A stretch of 64,000 nt of DNA from Pristionchus mayeri. Its lineage: Eukaryota; Nematoda; Chromadorea; Rhabditida; Neodiplogasteridae. Shown piece by piece: positions 35,101 through 52,824 of the stretch; position 1 is the first letter of the stretch; every line of letters starts with the position of its first letter. Below the pieces are notes generated by a model. That model was not told the origin of the DNA, searched no databases, and saw nothing but the letters and a program-made list of their open reading frames with translations. The DNA is taken from NCBI GenBank assembly GCA_036245805.1, contig BTRK01000005.1, positions 32,035,469-32,099,468 of the forward strand, given 5' to 3'. The position numbers were made by a program, and so were the translations under genes.

Positions 35101-36856
35101 CCGAATTATCTAGCACGATTATGTCGCCTTCTGCCTCTTCAGCCAGAGGTGAGATCTGAGAAAAATAGAATTTTCTCTCCAACAAGCTCTTGATGTTGGA
35201 GAGAAATGGTTCATGTTGTGAGGTTCTCTTTTTTGAAATATCAGTTCTCAACTCCTCGTGCAAACACTGAATATTGAGATGATTACCGGGGCGGATGGTT
35301 CAATCACTGCTGCAGCTGAGTGATCTACCTCGATGGAGCCTCTATCAGCTTGTTCAGCGAGATCCGGAACCTGCCAAAATAGCTCGTGAAAATACTTTTC
35401 GTATTGAATCAATTGGCGAAACTCAAGATCATTTCAGCCTCTTACAGATTGTGGTTTAGAAGTAATTGACAATACATGTAATAATAAACCTCAAGGAAGG
35501 ACAAACCGGGGCCGTCAGGGCGTCGGGTACTGTCGGGTCTTCAGCTGCTGCAGAGTGACTAGTTGGTTCGGTTGCAGCAGCTGCAGGAGGATCTGCAGCA
35601 GTCGGTAGTCCCTGATTATTCCCCGGTTCTTCGATATCTTCTAGCTGGATCACATCTTCCTCTGGCACATTGGCCCCCTTAAAAATCGGAGTAACATGAG
35701 GTTTACCATTATCGTTTCTAAAATATGCCAACATTCGACCATTTTGAGACTAAAACCTCCAAGGATATGGTGTATTAGAAGTAGAAATTATTTTTGCACC
35801 CCGTATTGCTTAGGTGAGTATGGATTATAAACAACTGACGGGTTTCTTCGTGCTCTTAATACGGTAGATTAGGGCGCCACTGAGACACTTCGAGTCCATC
35901 ATCAATGCATCCGAGATCTACAATATTGATGAATGAGTATTAGAATGATAATTTTGAAGAAATATGTCTCTATCCATACCGGACTGCCAGAATTGGCGGA
36001 GGCTGGCTTGAGCTCCCAGTGCATTTCATCCCCATCCTCTTGCTCGTCTCCCGACTCCTCCTCTCGAACATTCTGCTTGGTTCGATCGGCCGGAGCAACG
36101 AATGCTTTCTGATGGGAGTCCGAGTCCTGAACGATTACGGTATTTAATATTTTCGGGCAATCCTATTTGCACTTTTTTAAATGGTGCTATGTCGTTTGAG
36201 AATTATTGCGTCGTGTAATATTTGATATAGCAAGGCGGCATTGCGAAATAGCTCTCTTATCCGATCTAAAAGGGCTCATACTTCCACTATTCCATCAACA
36301 CGTCCCTCCAATTGGTCTCCTTGGAAACATCCGCATGGAATTCAACGTGGGATGGCGTTTTCGCTAGGGGACCAGCGATTCATATTTTGCGGCCAAGCAT
36401 AAGCGAAGAGGAGCGAGTTGCATTGCGTGCCGCGATCGCGGTCAAAATCTAGACTCCGTAAAAGCACGCTTTTAATGATTGGTGCGCGGATTGCATTGCT
36501 TGGATGCGGAAAAAAGGTGACAGTGTGAATGGCCGTGCACCAATCATCCTGCTATAACAGCACATTTTAGATTGTGGTAACATGCCTTCAATTGCGAATG
36601 CGAGTTCAAACATTGAGCGCAGAGTGTTAACAAACCAGGTATACAGACAAAAACAACATGAATATATTCTCGTGATTACTTATTTCAATTATTCAGAGTA
36701 ATGCATCCTTTGAAACACTTTTGACCGTTGTTGCACCTCTTCGGGAGTTGCAGCCGCTGCAGCAGACGCAGCTTCCTCTTTCGGAGTTGCGATTGTAGTC
36801 TGATCATCGTAAAAAATCTCCACATCCTCGTGTTCCTCCTCGATATCGTCCATCAT
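32189..36856 (-). CDS. SIM-rich, AT-hook nuclear protein candidate
   Basis: Sixteen exons: 36737-36856, 35980-36126, 35840-35917, 35507-35677, 35287-35370, 35066-35155, 34849-34962, 34420-34590, 34220-34333, 33597-33695, 33439-33498, 33254-33328, 33201-33237, 32666-32768, 32506-32600 and 32189-32268. The sum is 1,638 nt: 545 residues plus stop, all phases consistent. Exons 1-12 begin and end in phase 0. Ten exons hold one short hydrophobic-acidic motif: VEIFYDDQ, DVIQLEDIEE, GSIEVDHS, DIIVLDNS, EIIILDDQ, DITVLQQQ, KVITLSDVDES, EVIELDDEPEE, NMVLDLSAD and IIDFSLSE. Several match the SUMO-interacting motif pattern. AT-hook cores SGRPK (exon 9) and RRGGRPSK (exon 14) suggest binding to AT-rich DNA. 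The tail reads RWSAPPIRFSPTWKKKK. I recognise no named family. Inferred role: a chromatin protein binding poly-SUMO or sumoylated partners. The MADF gene lies 267 nt upstream on the same strand. Confidence 0.75.
32950..33162. repeat. Paired tRNA-like repeats facing each other (pair 1)
   Basis: The left half (plus) has A box TGGCTTAGTGG and B box GGTTCGACTCC. The right half carries, on the minus strand, GGTTCGAATCCC after a TTTTGCC segment. Between them lie complementary TTTTGCCAAGC and GCTTGGCAAAA blocks. The acceptor stems do not pair, so these are not working tRNA genes. The pair lies in an intron of the SIM-rich gene. Confidence 0.65.
33882..34103. repeat. Paired tRNA-like repeats facing each other (pair 2)
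   Basis: Same architecture as pair 1: a plus-strand B box (GTTCGAATCCC, about 33934) followed by TTTTGCC, then a minus-strand unit with A box TGGCCTAGTGG and B box GGTTCGAATC. The minus unit resembles the D-arm region of tRNA-Leu or tRNA-Ser. It lies in another intron of the SIM-rich gene. Confidence 0.65.
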
Positions 36857-37123
36857 CGCCAGCGATTCCTACAAAGAATATGTTATTTTCTTATCCGGAA
36901 AACAGCAAACTGACAAACTGATATTCGAGTCATTATGAACAGCTTAGCGCGGCAACGGAGGCACATCACAGACAGACCGAGCAAGAAGATGGAAAGCGTG
37001 TAAAATGATCTCGAGCTATATCCCCTGCTCTACGCTAATTCGTTGCAATAAGTTAATTCAAAATTAATTTCGGGAAGGAAAAATGCGCTAGCCTAACAAA
37101 AATAAAACGAATAAAGGAACAAA

Positions 37124-38378
37124 TTATTGGATGCCCACCAGTGACTCGATAGACGAATCCAGATTGTAGGGGAGATAATCGAGACAATCTGCTCCCTTAT
37201 CTCCCTTCTCCTCTTTCTCGACCTCTTTTCTCTTGGGAGAGACGACCAGATTCTTCGATGATTTCTTGTGATTGAGTTTATGGCGTTTGGGCGACTGATT
37301 TGGAGAAGGGAGCAGAGAGTTGGAGAGCGAGTTTTCCGAATGGATCGGTGTAACATTGAAGTCGAATGTCATGTCGAGGCCAGAGGAGTCTCCGCCCATA
37401 TCCTCAGCGGCAGGCGCCTTAATATATTAGTTACAGTAAATATAGGATGTGCCGTAACATAGTGTACAGAAGGCTGTAGGCTTCCACAAAATATCTCTAT
37501 TTTTCGTGCCCTGTTCAAGGCGCCATCGCGCAATCTACTGCTCTTCACTTTGAACGAAGATCCCCTTATCCCATAGCATTCTTCTTCCTCGCTCTCCTCG
37601 CTCTCCTCCTTTCCCCTGCTCTCTCTCTCTCTCTCAATTTGGATGAAAACGGCTTCCTCCTACATACACCCTTCACCCTGACCTCTATCTGCCTCTATCT
37701 CAATCAGACCAGTACTTGAAATAAAGTATTTTGGTCTCAGAAACGTGTTTCTTGACTACACAATAACTATATTTGTACTTGTTAAACAGATAATTACATC
37801 ACGACTAACGGAACAAATAAATTCGCCCATGCCAAGAGTACCTGCGTACTCTCCGAGTCGGCCCTTCTTTTGCTAGGCTGCTCTGGCTTCTTGGGGTGGA
37901 GAATCTCCTGCTCGAGGAACGACATCTGGCTAGAAACACAGTCGTAGCCAAGCGGTGAAAATAAGAAATAACTGACCTTGTATATGCCCAGTGCTTACGT
38001 TTCCCCGTGAGAAACTTCTTGTAGACTTTGCGCTTGCGCAAGAATTCGATCTGAGCATGAGCACCTTTGTCTGAAAGAAGATATATATGAGAAAATCCAA
38101 TAAAAGCTGAAATCACGAACTAGATGCAATCAAACAAAACAAACTACTCACATTTGCCGCAAATTTTCGCCACTTCATTCCAAAGGTGGTGTGTGACCTC
38201 CGTATTATCGAAGTCTTTGTCCCTTGAATCCCAGAGAGCTGAAACAAAATCGTAAACATCTCGAAAAAAGTGAAAGGAGGTCTGGAATATTGTTACCTGG
38301 CCTTCCATGAATAGCAGCGAAAAATTTGTTGTAATGGAGGCGCGGAGGCTCCTTCACGATGAAGGAAGTACGTGACAT
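37124..38378 (-). CDS. MADF-domain (Myb/SANT-like) DNA-binding protein
   Basis: Five exons, 38297-38378, 38152-38238, 37977-38070, 37842-37929 and 37124-37417, sum to 645 nt: 214 residues plus stop with consistent phases. The MADF domain spans about residues 12-95. It has the domain hallmarks IHGRPALWDSRDKDFDN, LWNEVAKICG, FLRKRKVYKKFL and WAYTSQMSFLEQEI, in that order. The rest is a low-complexity acidic and basic tail with a lysine-rich patch (SPKRHKLNHKKSSK) likely to be a nuclear signal. I see no BESS motif. MADF proteins bind DNA as transcriptional regulators. The ATG lies just after a TTCAG acceptor. The SIM-rich gene follows 267 nt downstream on the same strand, so the two might form an operon. 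Confidence 0.85.
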
Positions 38379-39900
38379 ACCCTGAACGTGAAAATAAGTA
38401 ACTAGTAAACATGAAAACGCCAATAAATAATCATGCGAAATTCCAGGAACAGTGGCGTCCCCACTTGTAGCTTGTAGTTTCAAGTTCAAATTATTGTATG
38501 TCTCAGACGGATCCCTGATATTGAATAAATTAACCATAATTTTTCAAGAATCTACCGTAATTATATTTAATTGATTTACTTTTCACATTTTAATGGTATT
38601 TTCTATTGTATTTTGATAAATACACTGGTGACAAATACAATTTCCTTTCTGATCTGAACATTGACATCATTTTATTTCGTCATTCGCGTCCGTATCAATG
38701 CACTGTGAAACTCCCAAAAGAGAAAAATTTCAGCACATAACATCAGTTTGCCCCAGAAACTCTTACGAATCCCTGACTTTTTTTAGGTATTTCAAATAAC
38801 TTCCCTGATTTTACTGTATTGTTTTCATGATTTATTAAATCAAAATGAGTGGAAATATTTTATTGGGAGGGGGGTTGCTCGGAAGGAAAAGAGGGCGTTC
38901 CAGCGGGAACTCCATTCGACACAGTGCGGAAGTTCACAGACGCAAAGTAGACAGGGATACTAGGGCGGCAAGAACGACTCTTCGAGTCGGTTTCTTTACC
39001 AGTTGGATCGAGTCGAGATCTAGTCTCGAGCACTCGACCTTCTCCCTTTTTCCCCCCTAGAGGACGAGTGAGTCGAGTCGATTTCGAATCGAAATCGATC
39101 CAAATGACCTATTCTTTGCACAGTATTTGATAGAGATTGAAATGTAACGCTACCCGGGATAGTTGAGACGCGAGTGGGCAAAATAGTTCTGTTCAATTAC
39201 CCGGGATAGTTGGATGCAAATCGCAATTTCTCATCAGTTCAGCTCGCTTTTGCGGTGAGGTACAGATCGAACTATCCCGGGTAATTGACTTATTATTTTC
39301 CACTATCCCGGGTAATTCTCATTCCTCACCATTCTTCTCGATTACCTGGTCGGGTCCGAATTACCCGCCCCGAATTAAAAACTCTAGTATTTGACTCTCA
39401 CCACCATGTACTCTCTCGTTCAGCCTGTCGAGCTATTTGCCTCCCAGATTGGATACTCTCCATTTGTGCATCTCATAACTGACGTGGAGACATTTTACAT
39501 CTAAGATTTCTCGAAATGGTCGCGAGCTCTCGCCGGTCAAATAGGGAGAGTGTGAGGAACGAAGAAACAAAGCCCTACGAAACCTTCCTCCATCGTGGGG
39601 ACTGCGTGGAGATTCGGCTGCGGACCAGTTCTCTATGTGTGCAGTAGAGTTGGCAATTCGAAGTCGTATTGCAAATTCGCAATCCGACTTCGAATTGCCA
39701 ACTCTAGTGTGCAGTATATGACGTGGCGACTGTGTCTGAGATAAACGATAGAGTGTGCAAAATTAAGAGACGAAAGTTCACGATACAATCCTTCTCCCCT
39801 TTTGAGACAAGCAGAGGAATCCTTCTGCCCAATTACTTTGAAGGGTGTGATTGGATGGGACTACCCTCAACAAACGGCCAACCTGATGTGAGGGATAGTA
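38379..39900. other. Intergenic, repeat-bearing, no gene seen
   Basis: Four copies of an AATTACCCGGGATAGT-type sequence in both orientations lie at about 39150-39320, forming an imperfect foldback. A 62-bp hairpin element lies at 39645-39706. Open frames around 39513-39914 do not join across that element. Confidence 0.45.
39645..39706. mobile_element. 62-bp hairpin MITE with 8-bp target duplication
   Basis: A near-perfect hairpin starting TAGAGTTGGCAATTCGAAGT and ending with its complement. It is flanked by direct repeats GTGTGCAG at 39637-39644 and 39707-39714. Eight-base duplications and TAGxGTTGG-like ends are typical of non-autonomous hAT elements. Confidence 0.75.
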
Positions 39901-39904
39901 CAAG

Positions 39905-40690
39905 ACAGCTCTAACCGTAAAAGGAGCCAAGAAATCAGTTTCTTCCCGTGCATTCCTTCAATTGCCGCCTCTGCCTCCTTCATAGGGTTTCAATTTTCAG
40001 GTATTTTGACCAAAAATGATCGGGCGGAATTACCTGATCAGGTCATTTAAATCCACTTTACCTGATCAGGTAATTCTGAGCCATTTGCCTCATTCGCACA
40101 AATTGCACATTTGAAACATATCTACGTCGCCATTTCGATTGAGTCGATTGACCGGGAACATCACTATTTTGCGAGAAATGATGAAATCAGGCGCCTAGGC
40201 CGCCTACTAATCAATTCCATTCTCTCTCGTTCAGGTCAATTAGGCTTTATTCATCGCGTTGTGAGCTTGGGATAATGAGTTTCAGGCGGCCTAGGCGCCA
40301 CCTGGAAATGGAAACCCTACTCCTTCCTTGTCTCGTATTCGACCAGGGCGTATCCATGAGCATTAGAACGTCGCTTGAGGTATAAAGTGAACAAAATAGT
40401 TATCATTGGAAGTAGCGCCCATACTTTTTTTACTACTCTTGGGTTGGAAACCGTAATTGACTCCCAGATTTTTCAAAAATTCCCACATGTTCAAAATGTA
40501 AACATCTATCCAATCATCCAAACCTTCACGTTTCTCGTCCTATTGAGATGGAGATTCTTGATCTTTCCAAACTTTGCAAACGCATCGTACACGTCCCTCA
40601 TAGGCTTTCGTTTCTATGTTTCTGACGAATACAATCCATCCGTCGACAGATCTCTGAGTGCTTCTTGTGTGCGATCGCACATTTTGGAAT
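39905..40690 (-). pseudogene. RBM8A/Y14-like RNA-binding protein pseudogene
   Basis: The minus strand reads RSVDGWIVFVRNIETKAYE (about 40655-40598), then after a one-base insertion DVYDAFAKFGKIKNLHLN (about 40590-40540), then HGYALVEYETRKE (about 40366-40328), then after a foldback insert KEAEAAIEGMHGKKL (about 39977-39930). The order and spacing match the single RRM of the exon-junction protein Y14 (RBM8A; rnp-4 in C. elegans). The frameshift, the insertion and the absence of the C-terminal region show a dead copy. The functional gene is presumably elsewhere. Confidence 0.7.
39981..40322. mobile_element. Foldback element inside the Y14-like pseudogene
   Basis: The ends AGGGTTTCAATTTTCAGG and CCTGGAAATGGAAACCCT are near-complementary, and each is next to TA. 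Inside are two further inverted pairs: AATTACCTGATCAGGT with ACCTGATCAGGTAATT (about 40030-40075) and GGCGCCTAGGCCGCCT with AGGCGGCCTAGGCGCC (about 40188-40300). It separates two adjoining parts of the RRM. Confidence 0.7.
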
Positions 40691-41448
40691 CTCCTCTTAG
40701 GAATCATCGACTCGGACTCCTAAAAGTCACTCTTCCAGTTGTTTGACTTGTTCCACCATTTATCATGCTTTTTACACGGATATCTTCATTTTTGAGGGTA
40801 GAAAATGAACGTTCATAAACCTACCATAACTCTTTCCGCCATATAAGGAGGGTCCAAATGGTATTGGCACTTTCACGATCTAGTTCAGCCCGATAAGGGC
40901 GTTCGATCATTACACCCAAATTCTGTAATAATTTGAGGCTGGTTCGATTATTACTCGTTATAATCGAACAAGCAACCTAATATTACACTTTTTTATAATA
41001 TTTCGATGCTTGTTCGATTATTACAGTTCTTTACTGATTTTGCTCAATTTGCATGTGTCTCTGAAGTTGATGATTGTGGCGTGGAAGATCGAAAGAGAAG
41101 CGAATATATTGTTTGTCATGACTCTGAAGATAAATAATACAATATAGAAATGGTATTGGCACTTGTTATTGGCTGCGTGTTATTGGAGTTAACTAGCAAA
41201 CGAATGGCGAGGAATACAGGATGATGGAATTCGATTACATTTAATTATGCTTCTTATAATTAACAGCTATGGTAGATCAATAGGTAACGAATCTATAGGA
41301 AATTGTAATTGCATTACGCTAATTAACTACTAAAGGAAAAATACATGGAAAGAGATACAAATACGATACTTTCACATTGATGATCAAAGCCAAAGTTTAC
41401 AAAGTGAGAATTGGGCTACTCTAAGATCTGATGCACTTTTGATACAGA
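40691..41448. other. Non-coding interval with AT-rich hairpins
   Basis: Short inverted copies of GGTTCGATTATTA and TAATAATCGAACAAG-type sequence lie at about 40935-41030. I see no exon. Confidence 0.4.
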
Positions 41449-42981
41449 CTAAGGTACAGTTATCAGTGAGGAACAAGTACGCAGCAAGATGCGATATATG
41501 TAACCGATATTATCCTTGAAATGAGACATATCGCAGTCATCCTTGCGGTCCCTTTTCTGCCTGATTCCAACATCCTTCTGCATGTCTCGTGCCATCTCGT
41601 TCATGGCCACGTCGCTAATGTCACTTCGACCTCGGATATTTATGACTTCTCGAAATTTTTGGATAATTTACTGGATGCAATGGTACCGCAGATGCACCCA
41701 CAGAAGAAGCTAGCCACCAAGAAGAGAGGAGAGATACAGGGTGATGAGTCTGCAAGATCAATGAAGGCTAGGCGGAAAAGAAAGTGTGGGAAAGGGTGGA
41801 CATGGCATCATCATTGTTCACACTTTTTAATTACTCTATCAAAGAGTTGGTGCATTGACAAAGGTTTCATTAACTGAATATGTAGGGCCTGGTAATAAAT
41901 GACTCTATTCATTCTCTCTCTCTGAGAGAAAGCACGCAGAATGAAAAGTTATTTCTCATGAATCCATCCCTAGCTACAGGTTGGATGAGAACTATGACCT
42001 CATGCTGCCATTGATAAAGGCGGCATGATGTCATAGTTCTCATCCGACCTAGTGCCCATCCTTGCTCTAGAATGACTCACAGCTCATGATTGCCCCGATG
42101 GAGAATCCGACGAGAAAGAGAGACAATGAACAGGCAATTTTTAGACTGACACTCTCCCTGCGTTGTTCCTCCCATTCACATGGAGGAACAACGCAGGGAG
42201 AGTGTCAGTCTAAAAATGACAATACTTCAGTAATCGCATAATCTCATGAGAACATTGCTATGGATCAATGAAACACTCACAGAGTCTCGATCACTCGCAC
42301 TGCACCGCTTACAAAATTACTCGAGCGGACTGAAATAATTATTCAAAACAAAAAAATGTTTCCTGATAAGCTGCAGTTCCGCCGCAAGCTGCTCGTCAGT
42401 AATTGTTCGGTCGTTCATGTATACCTAATGGCGAGAGTGGAGAGAAGGGACTAGGGCACTCTGCCAACACGATTGCTCTTCTCGTTCCCTCGTTGCCAGG
42501 ATGTAATGGATTCACCCTCCCTCCGCCAGTCATCTTCTTACGTTGTCTCGGAAGAAAAAAGAACCACAAATACGAGATAATTCGGAATTTGTATAGAGCC
42601 ACGCTTCCTATTCCTCCTCCTCCTCTTCCTCTTGTCACGAGAAACTGCATTCCGTCTACTTTCACCTCACCTTAGCCAAGGAAAAATTGGAGGAAGGATG
42701 AAAAGTTCGTTTTTTGCATACTAGATGATAGTCGGGGTTCATATAGTTTGATCAACACGCTTCTCGTGCACGTTTGGCGCCATTACAATGCGCTCTTTCA
42801 ATCTTTAAAATTCAAATTGTTCAATGGACACGATGCATGCCCATCTCGATTCTGATATAGGCGAGAAACGAGACCGAGATTTGGACAGCAAGACAGAGCG
42901 TATCAAGAATAAAGAGAATTTGGCTACCTTATCGATTCCTTGCTTCTGGCGGAGTTTGTGACCAAGTGCTATTGACAACAT
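41449..42981 (-). CDS. Tentative small single-pass membrane protein, incomplete model
   Basis: I do not recognise this gene. Coding-like pieces on the minus strand are: 42928-42981 (18 codons from ATG, MLSIALGHKLRQKQGIDK), which joins in phase 0 to a piece starting at 42424 (VYMNDRTITDEQLAAELQLI); a hydrophobic segment at 42081-42145 (SLFLVGFSIGAIMS); and a final exon at 41449-41630 (CRSDISDVAMNEMARDMQK, then a Lys/Asp/Arg-rich region to TAG). The last two join in phase. The donor of the second exon is not resolved, so the model is incomplete. It lies 585 nt downstream of the mannosidase stop, on the same strand. Confidence 0.35.
41978..42051. repeat. MITE-like hairpin, family copy 1
   Basis: AGGTTGGATGAGAACTATGA and its near complement form a hairpin of about 74 bp. 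The same hairpin occurs at 58383-58462. Confidence 0.7.
42144..42218. mobile_element. Perfect hairpin MITE at TA
   Basis: GACTGACACTCTCCCTGCGT and its exact complement form a hairpin with arms of about 30 bp around a short loop, flanked by TA on both sides. Its right-to-left edge provides the only AG acceptor seen for the hydrophobic exon of the tentative gene at 41449-42981. Confidence 0.75.
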
Positions 42982-43565
42982 CAGTCTCCAGAATGTTCTG
43001 GATGGTTCTTTCCTAGCCTAGTTAAGAATATCCCTTTCGCACTTTACCCTTTTACATATAACAACCGTGGCCGAAACATTACACATTCTTTGTCCCTCAA
43101 TGGAATCAATAAAATTTATACGCGTTTACATGCATAGTATAAACAACTCAACATAAATAGTCATTTGGAGGTCCTTCATGTTAGCCAGGACTCGCAATAC
43201 AGTACCCAACATGGGATAAATCCAATGAGCAAAACAACAAAATATTGAATCGGTAAATAAAGCATTCAGTTAGTCGATCATCATCATACAATCAGTATCG
43301 AAAGTAAACAAGGGAGAATGAATTAAGCAGAACCTGGGAATCGCTTAATGAGAGAGCCTACGACACAACACTGGAATGGGAAATAAAACTAATACAATCG
43401 ATAAAACTGGCAAATATATGTCATCATCACAGCTGGATTCAGTGGCATAGGGTAACACAAATAGATTCTGTTGGTAATAAATATCGAATTCTCCCTACAG
43501 GGTCGACATAGCCTAAGTACAGAATGGAGGGGCGAACTCACAGAGTTCAAAGATCAAAGATCATC

Positions 43566-52392
<8,827 letters not shown>

Positions 52393-52824
52393 GGTCGATC
52401 GATGGTTGTTACCCCCGCTCCCCGCTTACTGGCACATCTGCAAGGAACACAAACAAAGTAAAATTATGGAGCATGATTAGGCGATAATTCTAAGTAAATA
52501 AAATTATAAAATTAAATAACATAAATAATTTTAAAATCGATTTCAAAGAACAGAAGTTACAAGTGGAGGCACAGCACGACAATATTTATGAGTACGATGG
52601 TAGCGGGGTGGACGACAACCGGCGCCAAATTGCACGCGGCGCACTAGTGACACTAAGTGAGACACGCCACTCTCCCTTGGTTCGCTCTCGTCTCGACTCG
52701 TGACTCTATTGCGCGAGAATTACTCTTACACGTTGTTGTCTACGCGCGTATTCGAAGGACGCGTCGGCGTTCTCTCTGTTCCCTCCATTCCCATTCGTCG
52801 CCCATTCATTTCCATCCCTTCAGG
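52393..52824. promoter_or_regulatory. Divergent promoter region between mannosidase and ClpX
   Basis: The two start codons point away from each other and are 432 bp apart. A TTGCAG acceptor about 50 bp upstream of the mannosidase ATG (minus strand, near 52440) and TTCAG just before the ClpX ATG are possible trans-splice sites. No core promoter element can be assigned by eye. Confidence 0.4.

Noticed and set aside
37616..37640. CT and GA microsatellites as regulatory tracts (here, 28296-28320, 44463-44483)
   Set aside because: Simple repeats in intron or spacer with no supporting context.
39513..39914. A protein-coding gene split by the small hairpin
   Set aside because: With the hairpin and one target duplicate removed, the left and right frames still do not join.
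41521..41877. A plus-strand gene of 118 codons
   Set aside because: The minus strand of the same stretch gives an exon with matching splice phase, while the plus frame has no family resemblance.
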